A DNA stretch of 64,000 nucleotides from positions 1,912,001-1,976,000 of the forward strand of contig CP075370.1 in assembly GCA_019454225.1 (NCBI GenBank). Direction: 5' to 3'. The notes below the pieces were generated by a model that worked only from the letters and a program-made list of their open reading frames with translations, made no database searches and was not told the origin of the DNA. The position numbers were made by a program, and so were the translations under genes. Positions 27,683 through 40,230 of this stretch are shown here, piece by piece (position 1 is the first letter of the stretch; every line of letters starts with the position of its first letter). Source of the DNA: Paracoccaceae bacterium. Lineage in GTDB: Bacteria; Pseudomonadota; Alphaproteobacteria; Rhodobacterales; Rhodobacteraceae.

Positions 27683-29113
27683 ATGACCGCCATGGACCTT
27701 GAACTGCTGATCGGAAAGGATTTCGAGACCGGGCAGGATGCGCCCGAGCCGGTTCTGAACCCGCGCACCGGTGATCTGATCGTCGAGGTGCCGGAAGCCT
27801 CGGGCGGGCAGGTGGATCGGGCCGTGGCGGCGGCGCGGGCGGCCTTTCCGGCCTGGTCGCGCACCACACCGGGCGAGCGCGCGACGGCCCTGCTGCGCAT
27901 CGCGGACCGGATCGAGGCCGAGGCCGCCGGATTTGCGGCGCTGGAGGCGCTGAACTGCGGCAAGCCGATCAACGCGGCCACCAACGATGAAATCCCCGCC
28001 GTCGTCGATTGCTTCCGGTTCTTTGCCGGGGCCGTGCGCACGATGCACGGCCAGGTGGGGGGCGAATACCTGCCGGGACATACCAGCATGATCCGCCGCG
28101 ATGCGGTGGGCGTGGTCGCCAGCATCGCGCCCTGGAACTATCCGCTGATGATGATGGCCTGGAAGATCGCGCCCGCCATCGCCGGGGGCAACACGGTGGT
28201 GTTCAAGCCGTCCGAGCAGACCCCCTTCACCGCGCTGAAACTGGCCCGCGTGCTGGCCGAGGTCCTGCCCGAGGGGGTGGTGAACGTGGTCACGGGCCGG
28301 GGGCATACGGTGGGCCAGGCGCTGATCGCGCATCCGGGCATCGACATGATCAGCCTGACCGGCGACGTGGCGACAGGCAGGAAGATCCTCGATGCGGCGG
28401 CGCGCGGGGTGAAGCGCACCCATCTGGAACTGGGCGGCAAGGCGCCGGTCGTCGTGTTCGACGATGCCGACGTGGGTGCCGTGGTCGAGGGGCTGCGCGC
28501 CTTCGGCTATTACAACGCCGGGCAGGACTGCACGGCGGCCTGCCGCATCTATGCGGGCAAGGGCATCTATGACCGGCTGGTGGCGGACCTGACGGCGGCG
28601 GTCTCGACCATCGCGCTGGCCGACGATGACGATACGGTCAACGAGATCGGCCCGCTGATCAGCCTGCGGCAGCGCGACCGGGTCGCAAGCTTTGTGGAGC
28701 GCGCACGCGAACTGCCGCATATCGAGATCACCACGGGCGGGATGCGGATGGACAGCGGGTTCTACTATCGCCCCACGGTGATCGCCGGGGCGCGGCAGGA
28801 GGACGAGATCGTGCGGCGCGAGGTGTTCGGGCCGGTGGTGTCGGTCACGCCCTTTGCCGATGTCGAACAGGCGGTGGACTGGGCCAATGACAGCGACTAC
28901 GGCCTTGCCAGTTCGGTCTGGACACGGGACGTGGGCCGCGCGATGGCGACGGCGGCGCGCCTGCGCTATGGCTGCACCTGGGTGAACACGCATTTCATGC
29001 TGGTCAACGAGATGCCGCATGGCGGGCTGAAGCAGTCTGGCTATGGCAAGGACATGTCCTCCTACGCGCTGGAGGATTATACCGTCGTCCGGCACGTGAT
29101 GGTGAAGCACTGA
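27683..29113 (+). CDS. Gamma-aminobutyraldehyde dehydrogenase-like enzyme
   Basis: A 476-aa NAD-dependent aldehyde dehydrogenase. Catalytic residues are visible: N152 (APWNYP), E249 (LELGGK), C283 ([10 protein letters not shown]). The pattern GQDCTAACR is characteristic of the YdcW/PatD clade that oxidises 4-aminobutanal to GABA in putrescine breakdown. A strong ribosome site GGGGAGG precedes the ATG. Its place at the end of a polyamine-type ABC operon agrees with import followed by oxidation, although no putrescine aminotransferase or oxidase is in the window. Confidence 0.85.
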   Translation: MTAMDLELLIGKDFETGQDAPEPVLNPRTGDLIVEVPEASGGQVDRAVAAARAAFPAWSRTTPGERATALLRIADRIEAEAAGFAALEALNCGKPINAATNDEIPAVVDCFRFFAGAVRTMHGQVGGEYLPGHTSMIRRDAVGVVASIAPWNYPLMMMAWKIAPAIAGGNTVVFKPSEQTPFTALKLARVLAEVLPEGVVNVVTGRGHTVGQALIAHPGIDMISLTGDVATGRKILDAAARGVKRTHLELGGKAPVVVFDDADVGAVVEGLRAFGYYNAGQDCTAACRIYAGKGIYDRLVADLTAAVSTIALADDDDTVNEIGPLISLRQRDRVASFVERARELPHIEITTGGMRMDSGFYYRPTVIAGARQEDEIVRREVFGPVVSVTPFADVEQAVDWANDSDYGLASSVWTRDVGRAMATAARLRYGCTWVNTHFMLVNEMPHGGLKQSGYGKDMSSYALEDYTVVRHVMVKH

Positions 29114-29139
29114 ACCGCCGGATGCCCGGGCGGCGGTTC
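29112..29139. terminator. Bidirectional stem-loop between aldehyde dehydrogenase and ugd
   Basis: GAACCGCC, a 12-base loop, GGCGGTTC form an 8-bp stem in the 33-bp gap between two convergent genes. Position and symmetry suit a shared terminator. Confidence 0.55.
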
Positions 29140-29146
29140 GGGGCCG

Positions 29147-30472
29147 TCAGGCGGCGGGAGCCGCCTGCGGGCGCCCGACGCCTTCATAGTGGACGAAGCC
29201 CGCGTCGCGCGCGTCCTGCGGGTCATAGACGTTGCGCAGGTCGACCATCCGGGCGGTCGACATCGACGCGGCCAGCCTGCGCAGGTCGAGCGCGCGGAAT
29301 TCGTTCCACTCGGTCAGGATGATCAGCGCCTCGGCCCCGGCGGCGGCGGCGTAGGGATCGTCGATCCATTCGACGCCCGGCAGCAGTGCGACGCCCTCGC
29401 GCCGGCCCTGCGGGTCGACCACGCCGACCTTCGCGCCCGCGCCGACAAGGGCGGGAACGATGGTCAGCGACGGCGCGTCGCGCATGTCGTCGGTGTTCGG
29501 CTTGAAGGTGACGCCCAGCACCGCCAGCCGCTTGCCATTGACCGAGCCGCCGCAGGCGTCGACGATCTTTTCGGTCATGCGGGCCTTCACCCCCTCGTTG
29601 ACACGGATCACCGTCTCGGTGATCTGCATGGGCACCGCGTGCTCCTGCCCGATGCGGGCCAGCGCCTTGGTATCCTTGGGGAAACACGAACCGCCATAGC
29701 CCGGCCCGGCATGCAGGAACTTGTTTCCGATGCGGCCGTCGAGGCCGATGCCCTTGGCCACCGACTTGACATCGGCGCCGACCCGTTCGCACAGCGCGGC
29801 GATTTCGTTGATGAAGCTGATCTTGGTGGCCAGAAAGGCGTTGGCTGCGTACTTGATGACCTCGGCGCTTTCGAAATCGGTGAACACGATCGGGAAGTCG
29901 CGCAGGAACAGCGGGCGATAGATGTCGGACATCACGGCGCGGGCGCGGGCGCTGTCGATGCCGATGATCACGCGGTCGGGGCGCATGAAATCGTCGATGG
30001 CCGCGCCCTCGCGCAGGAATTCGGGGTTCGAGGCGATGTCGAAGCTGGCCTGCGGATTGGCGGCGCGGATCGCCTCGGCGACCTTGCGGTTGGTGCCGAC
30101 CGGGACGGTGGATTTCGTGACGATCACGGCATAGCCGGTCAGCGCCCGGGCGATCTCGGCGGCCGCGGCCATCACATAGGTCAGGTCGGCATGGGCGTCG
30201 CCGCGACGGGTCGGTGTGCCGACGGCGATGAACACCGCATCGGCGCCGGCCACGGCCTCGGCCAGATCGGTCGTGAAGGCCAGGCGTCCGGCAGTCGCAT
30301 TGCGGGCCAGAAGCAGGTCAAGCCCGGGCTCGTAGATCGGGATCTCGCCGCGCTTCAGGCGGTCGATCTTGGCAGCGTCGCGGTCCACGCAGATGACCTC
30401 GTGCCCGAAGTCCGAGAAGCAGACGCCCGAGACGAGCCCCACATAACCCGTGCCGATCATGGCGATGCGCAT
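29147..30472 (-). CDS. ugd: UDP-glucose 6-dehydrogenase
   Basis: A 441-aa enzyme that oxidises UDP-glucose to UDP-glucuronate in two NAD+-dependent steps, feeding surface polysaccharide or glycolipid synthesis. The N-terminal NAD site is MIGTGYVGLVSG, catalytic C263 sits in GPGYGGSCFPKD, and the C-terminal domain has GVTFKPNTDDMRD. ATG 30472 (MRIAMIG) is used; the upstream in-frame start at 30508 adds 12 residues before the dinucleotide fold. No glycosyltransferase or exopolysaccharide gene is nearby, so it stands alone. Confidence 0.95.
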   Translation of the reverse strand: MRIAMIGTGYVGLVSGVCFSDFGHEVICVDRDAAKIDRLKRGEIPIYEPGLDLLLARNATAGRLAFTTDLAEAVAGADAVFIAVGTPTRRGDAHADLTYVMAAAAEIARALTGYAVIVTKSTVPVGTNRKVAEAIRAANPQASFDIASNPEFLREGAAIDDFMRPDRVIIGIDSARARAVMSDIYRPLFLRDFPIVFTDFESAEVIKYAANAFLATKISFINEIAALCERVGADVKSVAKGIGLDGRIGNKFLHAGPGYGGSCFPKDTKALARIGQEHAVPMQITETVIRVNEGVKARMTEKIVDACGGSVNGKRLAVLGVTFKPNTDDMRDAPSLTIVPALVGAGAKVGVVDPQGRREGVALLPGVEWIDDPYAAAAGAEALIILTEWNEFRALDLRRLAASMSTARMVDLRNVYDPQDARDAGFVHYEGVGRPQAAPAA

Positions 30473-30589
30473 TGCCTGCCTACCTCTGCCCTGGCGAACT
30501 GGCGCCATCTGGTCGGCAAAGCGCGCCGCGCCGTCAACCGGGAAACCGCAGATCGGCCCGGCCCGCGTCGCGCCGGGGCCACAGGGGGG

Positions 30590-31507
30590 TCAGGACCCGG
30601 ACGGGGAGGCTGCGCGCAGGCCGACCGCAGATTCGCGCACGACGTCGGCGATGCGGGCCATCTGCGCGGCGAGCGGCGTGGTGCGGCGCCAGACCATGCC
30701 GATCGTGCGGGTCGGGCGCGGATCGCCGAAGCGGGCGACCGAGACGGGGGCGGACCGGGTTTCGACCGCGACCGCCATGTCGGGGATCAGCGTGACGCCG
30801 ATGCCCGCGCCGACCATCTGGACCAGCGTGGACAGCGAACTGCCGTCAAGGATCTCGCGCGGCGGTCCCGGCGTGAGGTTGCAGAAGGACAGCGCCTGAT
30901 CGCGGAAGCAATGGCCTTCCTCGAGCAGCAGAAGCCGCATCTCGCGCAGCGTCTCGCGGCTGGGCACGGGCCGGGCCGCATCGGCCGCAGGACGCACCAG
31001 CACGAACTCCTCGGCGAACAGCGCGACCTCGGTCAGCGAGGGCTCCGATACCGGAAGCGCGACGATGGCGGTGTCGAGCCGCCCCTCGGCCAGTTCCTGC
31101 AACAGCCGCGGCGTCACCGTTTCGCGCAGATGGATGTCGAGCCCGGCAAAGCTGCGTGTCAGGTTTCCCATGATCGTGGGCAGAAGGTAGGGCGCGACGG
31201 TCGGGATCACGCCGATGCGCAGTTGGCCCGCCAGCCGGTCGCGGGCCGCGCGGGCAAGATCGGCCAGTTCGTCGACCGACCGCAGGATGTCGCGGGCGCG
31301 CGGCGCGAAAGCCTCGCCGAAAGGGGTGAGCGTGACCTGCCGCGCGCCGCGTTCGAAAAGCGCGGTGCCGAGCGATTGCTCAAGTTCCTTGATCTGCATC
31401 GACAGGGCGGGCTGCGAGATCGCGCAGGTTTCGGCGGCGCGGCCGAAATGGCCGTGGCGGGCAACGGATTCAAAGTAGCGCAACTGTTTCAGTGTCGGGC
31501 TTCTCAT
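30590..31507 (-). CDS. oxyR: Hydrogen peroxide-sensing LysR regulator
   Basis: A 305-aa LysR-type regulator. The N-terminal winged helix starts MRSPTLKQLRYFESVARHGHFGRAA. The effector domain carries C200 and C209 in EEGHCFRDQALSFC, the disulfide-switch pair equivalent to C199/C208 of E. coli OxyR. It is transcribed divergently from katG, the classic arrangement, so it most likely activates katG under peroxide stress and controls itself. Confidence 0.93.
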   Translation of the reverse strand: MRSPTLKQLRYFESVARHGHFGRAAETCAISQPALSMQIKELEQSLGTALFERGARQVTLTPFGEAFAPRARDILRSVDELADLARAARDRLAGQLRIGVIPTVAPYLLPTIMGNLTRSFAGLDIHLRETVTPRLLQELAEGRLDTAIVALPVSEPSLTEVALFAEEFVLVRPAADAARPVPSRETLREMRLLLLEEGHCFRDQALSFCNLTPGPPREILDGSSLSTLVQMVGAGIGVTLIPDMAVAVETRSAPVSVARFGDPRPTRTIGMVWRRTTPLAAQMARIADVVRESAVGLRAASPSGS

Positions 31508-31511
31508 CAGT

Positions 31512-33888
<2,377 letters not shown>

Positions 33889-33900
33889 CCGCAGGTCGCT

Positions 33901-33938
33901 GGCAGGGGCGCGGGCGGGCAACCGCCCGCGCCCTTGCC
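33901..33938 (+). terminator. Strong stem-loop after katG
   Basis: A 17-bp hairpin (GGCA, a G-T wobble, then GGGCGCGGGCGG) with loop GCAA and the matching right arm, 12 bp past the katG stop. There is no T run, but stability alone suggests transcription end or 3' protection. Confidence 0.65.
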
Positions 33939-34084
33939 ATGTCCGCATGCCGAGAATGTCGCAGCGCGGTTTCATCAAATCGTTACATTCCCTGTCCAGC
34001 GGCAGCTCGAACCCCGGGAATCGCGGCCCGGCGGCAGGAGATGGGCGCATTCCTTGATCCGGGCTTGACGAATTGCCTGCAGAC

Positions 34085-34102
34085 GTTTCACCGTCCTGTC
34101 AC
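34085..34102 (+). promoter_or_regulatory. Possible Pho box before the AfuABC-like operon
   Basis: GTTTCAC, four bases, CTGTCAC: two heptamers repeated at an 11-bp period, the geometry of PhoB sites (CTGTCAT-N4-CTGTCAT). The second heptamer matches 6 of 7, the first 4 of 7. It lies 46 bp before the ATG, overlapping an imperfect hairpin (CTGTC/GACAG plus GCGGC/GCCGC, 34096-34127). Confidence 0.35.
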
Positions 34103-34147
34103 AAGCGGCCCCTAAGTGCCGCGACAGCAACCTGATGGGAGAGAGTC

Positions 34148-35170
34148 ATGGAACGTCGCACAATGCTGCTGGCCGGGTCCACCGCGCTGGGCCTTCTTGC
34201 CGCAACCGGCGCGCAGGCGCAGTCGAACGAACTGGTGCTTTACTGCTCGGTGCAGGAGGAATGGTGCCGGGTGATGTCGGAGGCGTTCACCCGCGAGACC
34301 GGCGTCAATGTGCTGATGACCCGCAAGTCGAGCGGCGAGACCTATGCGCAGATCAAGGCCGAGGAAGGCCAGCCCCGCGGCGACGTGTGGTGGGGTGGCA
34401 CCGGCGATCCGCATCTGCAGGCGGCGCAGGAAGGGCTGACCGAGGAATACCGCTCGCCCATGCTGGCCGACCTGCAACCCTGGGCGCTGTCCCAGGCCGA
34501 GACGGCCGGCTATCGCACGGTGGGCATCTATGCGGGCGGGCTTGGATTTGGCTACAACTCGGAGCTTGTGACCGAGAACCCCCCGGCCTGCTGGGCCGAT
34601 CTGATCGACGCGCGGTTCAAGGATGACGTGCAGGTGGCGAACCCGAATTCGTCGGGTACGGCCTACACGATGCTGGCCACCTTCGTTCAGTTGATGGGCG
34701 AGGACGAAGCCTTTGCCTTCATGGCCAAGCTTCACCAGAATGTCAGCCAATACACCCAGTCGGGATCGGCACCGATCCGTGCTGCGGCGACCGGCGAAAC
34801 GGCGGTCGGCATCGTGTTCATGCATGACGCGGTGACCCAGGCGGTTGACGGCGCCCCCATCGTGACCGTCGCCCCCTGCGAGGGCACGGGCTATGAGGTC
34901 GGCTCGATGTCGCTGATCAAGGGCGGTCCGAACCCGGACAACGCGAAGAAATGGTATGACTGGGCGCTGTCGGCGGCCGCGCAGGAACTGGGCGCCACTG
35001 CCAAGAGCTTCCAGGTGCCCTCGAACAAGAACGCGGCCACCCCGCCGGAGGCGCCGAAACTGGCCGACATCAAGCTGATCGACTACGACTTCGCAAAGTT
35101 CGGGTCGAGCGACGAACGCACCCGGCTGCTGGCCCGGTCGGATGCCGAGATCGGTTCGCTGCCGAAGTGA
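34148..35170 (+). CDS. AfuA/FbpA-like ABC transporter binding protein
   Basis: A 340-aa periplasmic protein with a signal peptide opening MERRTMLLAGSTALG (a twin-arginine-like motif) and cleavage near AQAQ. The mature domain begins NELVLYCSVQEEWCRVMSEAF and contains DVWWGGTGDPHLQA, as in proteins named AfuA or iron(III)-binding. Two Cys near the N terminus (YCSVQEEWC) could pair. AfuA of Actinobacillus was shown to bind hexose phosphates rather than iron, so sugar phosphate is a real alternative to ferric iron. GGGAGAG precedes the ATG. Confidence 0.75.
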   Translation: MERRTMLLAGSTALGLLAATGAQAQSNELVLYCSVQEEWCRVMSEAFTRETGVNVLMTRKSSGETYAQIKAEEGQPRGDVWWGGTGDPHLQAAQEGLTEEYRSPMLADLQPWALSQAETAGYRTVGIYAGGLGFGYNSELVTENPPACWADLIDARFKDDVQVANPNSSGTAYTMLATFVQLMGEDEAFAFMAKLHQNVSQYTQSGSAPIRAAATGETAVGIVFMHDAVTQAVDGAPIVTVAPCEGTGYEVGSMSLIKGGPNPDNAKKWYDWALSAAAQELGATAKSFQVPSNKNAATPPEAPKLADIKLIDYDFAKFGSSDERTRLLARSDAEIGSLPK

Positions 35171-37359
35171 TCGCGGGCTATTCCAGCAACACAGGGCGAG
35201 CCGGGGTGATCTGGCTCGTCCTTCTGGTGGCTGGCGTCGGTCTGCTGCCCTGGTTCAAGGGGGCGGGGCTGGCGTCCGTGCCTCTTGCGTCGGCACTGGC
35301 CGAAGGGCTGGCGGGCCGGGCGTGGCTTTTGCCGCTGGTCGCGGTGACGGCGGCGCTTTGCGGCCTGGCGGCGGCGGGGCGTCACTGGTCGCGCGGTCCG
35401 GCAGCGATGCCGCTGGTGGTGGCGGGGCTTGCGCTGCTGGTGCTGCAGGGCTTTGCGGTGGGGCTGCGCGGCCCGGCGGTTCCGGGGATCGAGGTGCTGT
35501 TCCCGGCCGCACTGCAGGGCCAGCCCGGGCTGGGGCCGGGGGGATTTCTTGCGGCAATCGCGCTGCTTGGCCTGCTGGCCGAGGTTCTGGCGGTGCGCGG
35601 CTTCTGCCGGGGAGAGCGGTTTCCTGCGGGCGCGGTGGTCTTTGTCGTGGCGCTGCTGTCGGCCTTCGTGCTGTTTCCCATCGTCAAGCTGGGTGCTGCG
35701 GCCTTTATGGACGATGAGGGCCGCCTTTCGTTCGGGCCATTCCTCGCGCGGCTTGCGGCGCCGGACCTGTGGGGGCTGTCCTGCTTTACCGGATCGGGCC
35801 TGCGCTGCGGGGTGGTGGTGAACACCGTCGTTCTGGGGGTGCTGGCCGCGTTCTTTTCCACACTGCTGGGCCTGGCGCTTGCGATGCTGGTGGCGCGCAC
35901 CGATGTGCGGTTCAAGCGCGCGCTGCGGGCGATCTCGATCCTGCCGATCATCACGCCGCCCTTCGTCGTGGGCGTCGCGATCATCGTGCTGTTCGGGCGC
36001 ACGGGCGTCCTGACACAGTTCGGCGCCGAGGTGTTCGACGTGCGTCCGACCCGGTGGGTCTATGGTCTGCCGGGCATCCTGATGGCGCAGGTTCTGGCCT
36101 TCGCGCCGGTGACATTCCTGGTGCTCCTGGGCACGATCGAAGCGATCAATCCAACGCTGGAGGAAGCGTCGAAGACGCTGGGCGCGCGGTCTTTTGCCAC
36201 CTTCCGCACGGTCACATGGCCGCTGCTGCGGCCCGGTCTGGCGGCGGCGTTCCTGCTGGCCTTCATCGAAAGCCTTGCGGATTTCGGGAACCCCATCGTG
36301 CTGGGCGGCGGCTATGACGTGCTGTCCACCAAGATCTATTTCGCCGTCGTGGGCGCCCGCTATGACCTGTCGAATGCCGCTACGCTGGCCATGGTGCTGC
36401 TGGCGCTGACCATGATCGCGTTCTGGCTGCAGATGCGCTGGCTGGGCCGCAAGAGCTATGTGACGGTGACCGGCAAGTCCGATGCGGGCCTTGCCGCGCC
36501 GCTGCCGCGCCCGGTGAAGATTGCCGTCGTGGCCGTGATCGTGCCCTGGGTCCTGTTCACGATCGGCGTCTATGCCATCGTGATCGGCGGCGGGTTCGTC
36601 AAGGACGTGGCGCGGATGGACCTGTCACCCACCATCGCCCATCTGTGGACGGCATTCTCTTTCGAGATCGGTGCCGAGGGGCTGCGGCTTTACGGGTCGG
36701 CCTGGAACTCGATGATCACCACGCTGTGGGTGTCGGGCGTGGCGGCCCCGCTGACCACCATCGTCGGCATCCTGGCGGCCTGGCTGATCGCGCGGCAGGA
36801 TTTCGCGGGCAAGCGCGCCTTCGAATTCGGTACCATGCTGTCATTCGCGATTCCCGGCACCGTGGTGGGCGTTTCCTATGTTGCGGCCTTCAATGTGCCG
36901 CCGGTCGACATCACGGGCACCATGGCGATCCTTGTCATCTGCTTTGTCTTCCGCAACATGCCGGTGGGCATGCGGGCAGGCATGGCCGCGCTGGCGCAGA
37001 TCGACCGCAGCATGGAGGAGGCGAGCCAGACGATGGGGGCGGGCGGCTTTGCCACGCTGCGCCGCGTGGTTCTGCCGCTGGTCCGGCCTGCTGTCTTTAC
37101 CGCGCTGGTCTATTCGTTCGTGACCGCGATGACGGCGGTGTCGGCCGTGATCTTTCTGGTCACGGCGCGGCACAACATGGCAACGGCCTACATCATGGGG
37201 CGCGTGGAGAATGGCGAATACGCGCTGGCGATCGCCTATTCCGCCGTGCTGATGATCGTGATGGTCCTGTGCGTCGTGGCGATCCAGGCGCTGGTCGGCC
37301 GTCGACAGTTGGGCCGACGGCAGGAATTGCAGGGCAGCATCGCCCAGCCTGCGGAATGA
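35167..37359 (+). CDS. Fused-dimer ABC transporter permease (AfuB/FbpB-like)
   Basis: A 730-aa membrane protein with two permease halves, each with an EAA loop: LEEASKTLGARSFATFRTVT and MEEASQTMGAGGFATLRRVV. An extra hydrophobic N-terminal region of about 150 residues comes before the first half, as seen in AfuB/FbpB-type fusions. The GTG start overlaps the binding-protein stop (GTGA) and the ATPase gene follows after 7 bp. The two halves form a pseudo-dimeric channel. Confidence 0.85.
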   Translation: MIAGYSSNTGRAGVIWLVLLVAGVGLLPWFKGAGLASVPLASALAEGLAGRAWLLPLVAVTAALCGLAAAGRHWSRGPAAMPLVVAGLALLVLQGFAVGLRGPAVPGIEVLFPAALQGQPGLGPGGFLAAIALLGLLAEVLAVRGFCRGERFPAGAVVFVVALLSAFVLFPIVKLGAAAFMDDEGRLSFGPFLARLAAPDLWGLSCFTGSGLRCGVVVNTVVLGVLAAFFSTLLGLALAMLVARTDVRFKRALRAISILPIITPPFVVGVAIIVLFGRTGVLTQFGAEVFDVRPTRWVYGLPGILMAQVLAFAPVTFLVLLGTIEAINPTLEEASKTLGARSFATFRTVTWPLLRPGLAAAFLLAFIESLADFGNPIVLGGGYDVLSTKIYFAVVGARYDLSNAATLAMVLLALTMIAFWLQMRWLGRKSYVTVTGKSDAGLAAPLPRPVKIAVVAVIVPWVLFTIGVYAIVIGGGFVKDVARMDLSPTIAHLWTAFSFEIGAEGLRLYGSAWNSMITTLWVSGVAAPLTTIVGILAAWLIARQDFAGKRAFEFGTMLSFAIPGTVVGVSYVAAFNVPPVDITGTMAILVICFVFRNMPVGMRAGMAALAQIDRSMEEASQTMGAGGFATLRRVVLPLVRPAVFTALVYSFVTAMTAVSAVIFLVTARHNMATAYIMGRVENGEYALAIAYSAVLMIVMVLCVVAIQALVGRRQLGRRQELQGSIAQPAE

Positions 37360-37366
37360 AGGATCG

Positions 37367-38422
<1,056 letters not shown>

Positions 38423-38706
38423 CCACAAGCCGCGGTTCCCCCCCCGGAGTCAGGTCGGCAGCACGGGACAGAACCGGTGCGATCGGTGTCTTCGTCAAGC
38501 CCCGCCTGCGACGGCGCGGTGGGCCGGACCTTGCGGCAGGGATGCGCGCCGGCGATGATCCGAAATGCGCCGCCATGCTGCCCTTGACCGCCGGAAGCCG
38601 GTTCTTCCCGGCGCTTTCACGATGAGGTGCCGGCGGCGCCATCGCGGGGATGCAGGGTGGTCGGGGCGTTGTATCCGATCGCGCGTGAGGGGCGCCGCCC
38701 CGGACC
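38423..38706. other. Non-coding stretch left of the integrase relic
   Basis: About 280 bp between the ABC ATPase stop and the end of recognisable integrase sequence. Short frames exist on both strands but none shows a family resemblance or a ribosome site. It could be further decayed element DNA. No second copy of the dusA 5' end is visible. Confidence 0.5.
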
Positions 38707-38950
38707 GCGTCGGGGTGGTTTCCCTCCGGCGCATATTTCGGCTATGGGAAGGTCAACCAGGTCACCGAAGGCGTGCAGGCGGGCGAGGGATGATCGGTCG
38801 GGCGGAAGCGCCGGATCGACCAGGGTCTTGGCCTGGCGCGCCCGTTTCCGGGCGTCGCCACGGCGTGAGGGGCGTCGCGCTCGCGCAGCGGCCCTTCCGT
38901 CTGACCTGGACCCGGCAAGCACCGGAGGGAAGCCTGGTGATCGAGGCCAT
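38707..38950 (-). pseudogene. Truncated, frameshifted tyrosine integrase (N-terminal fragment)
   Basis: From ATG 38950 the frame reads MASITRLPSGACRVQVRRKG, the typical arm-type DNA-binding N terminus of alphaproteobacterial phage and island integrases. One extra base near 38863 shifts the frame; in the next frame the match continues through RGDARKRARQAKTLVD, PDRSSLARLHAFGDLVDL and GGKPPRR, ending near 38707. The core-binding and catalytic domains (R...HxxR...Y) are absent. It sits directly upstream of and divergent from dusA, a known integration target. Confidence 0.7.
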
Positions 38951-39063
38951 TTTCGTGTGCGCCATGTGTGCAGTGAGACGTCGGAACGGGGGACAATCGG
39001 GGCTGGCAGGGCGTAGTCTGGCGTGGACATCACGCGTGCCAACGGATTGAAGATACAAGAAAA

Positions 39064-40041
39064 ATGAAAGAAAATCAATCACATAGACTATCCGTCGCGC
39101 CCATGATGGACTGGACGGACCGGCATTGCCGGGCCTTCCACCGCTGCATGACCCGGCGCGCGATGCTTTACACCGAGATGGTCACCGCGCCCGCCGTCAT
39201 TCACGGCCCGCGCGCGCGGTTGCTGGGCTTCGCGCAGGCGGAACACCCCGTCGCGCTGCAACTCGGCGGATCGGATCCCGACGAGCTGGCGCAGGCGGTG
39301 CGGATTGCGCGGGACTGGGGGTATGACGAGATCAACCTCAACGTCGGGTGCCCCTCCGATCGGGTGCAGTCCGGCTGCTTCGGGGCGGTGCTCATGGAGC
39401 GGCCCGCGCTCGTGGCCGAATGCGTGGCAGCCATGATCGCGGAAAGCCCGGTGCCCGTCACGGTGAAATGCAGGATCGGGGTTGATGACCAGGTTCCGGA
39501 ACGTGCCTTGCCCGACTTCATCCACCACGTCTCGGCGGCCGGGGTGGGGCATTTCGTGATCCATGCGCGCAAGGCCTGGCTGCAAGGCCTGTCACCCAAG
39601 GAGAACCGCGAGATTCCGCCCCTCGACCATGCGCTGGTGTTCCGAATGAAGCGGGAGTTCCCGCAGCTGACGATCTGCCTCAACGGCGGGGTGACCAGCC
39701 TTGCGCAGGCCCGCGACCTGCTGGCGCAGGGCATCGACGGCGTGATGATCGGGCGTGCGGCCTATCACGATCCCGCCTCGGTCCTGATCGGGGCCGATGC
39801 GCTCTGGGGTGAGGACCATGCCCCCGATCCCTTTGACGTGGCACGAAGGATGCGGTCCTACATCACCGACCACATGGCGAACGGCGGGCGGTTGCATCAG
39901 GTGACGCGGCACATGCTGGGGCTCTTTTCCGGTCGCCCGGGCGCACGAGGTTGGCGGCGGATGCTGTCGGAGGGGGCCGCGCGCGGCGGGATCGAGGTGT
40001 ATGACGCGGCCCTGGGGCAGGTCGTGCAGGCTGCGGCCTGA
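39064..40041 (+). CDS. dusA: tRNA-dihydrouridine(20/20a) synthase DusA
   Basis: A 325-aa FMN enzyme that reduces uridines in the tRNA D-loop. Family blocks are LSVAPMMDWTDRHCR, EHPVALQLGGSDP, YDEINLNVGCPSDRVQSG with the catalytic cysteine, HARKAWLQGLSPKENR and GVMIGRAAYHDP. The first ten codons and the 20 bp before them are strikingly AT-rich (AAAGAAAATCAATC), unlike the rest of the gene, and there is no good ribosome site. This suggests the 5' end was replaced when an element inserted. Confidence 0.94.
   Translation: MKENQSHRLSVAPMMDWTDRHCRAFHRCMTRRAMLYTEMVTAPAVIHGPRARLLGFAQAEHPVALQLGGSDPDELAQAVRIARDWGYDEINLNVGCPSDRVQSGCFGAVLMERPALVAECVAAMIAESPVPVTVKCRIGVDDQVPERALPDFIHHVSAAGVGHFVIHARKAWLQGLSPKENREIPPLDHALVFRMKREFPQLTICLNGGVTSLAQARDLLAQGIDGVMIGRAAYHDPASVLIGADALWGEDHAPDPFDVARRMRSYITDHMANGGRLHQVTRHMLGLFSGRPGARGWRRMLSEGAARGGIEVYDAALGQVVQAAA
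39094..39126. other. Putative attachment core in the 5' end of dusA
   Basis: The segment encoding APMMDWTDRHC is where sequence changes from AT-rich to normal GC-rich dusA, and is the reported target area of dusA-specific integrases. A matching second copy was not found in the window, so the exact crossover is inferred, not shown. Confidence 0.3.
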
Positions 40042-40127
40042 CGTCCGCGCAGCCATGTCCAGGCCACCGGAGCCGGGGGGCCGCGTGCATCCCTTGCCTG
40101 TCCCGTCCTGCCGTCATGCGCCGCCGC

Positions 40128-40145
40128 CCGTGCCGTCCGGCACGG
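40128..40145. terminator. Hairpin downstream of dusA
   Basis: CCGTGCCG-TC-CGGCACGG is a near-perfect palindrome in the 189-bp gap between dusA and the TauE-like gene. It may end dusA transcription; no T tract follows. Confidence 0.35.
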
Positions 40146-40230
40146 CGCCAATGGAAACGCCCGCGTCCCGGCCACTTCCCCCCACCTGCGTGCCGCGCTA
40201 GACGGGTACGAAAGCCGTGAAAGCCCCGCC

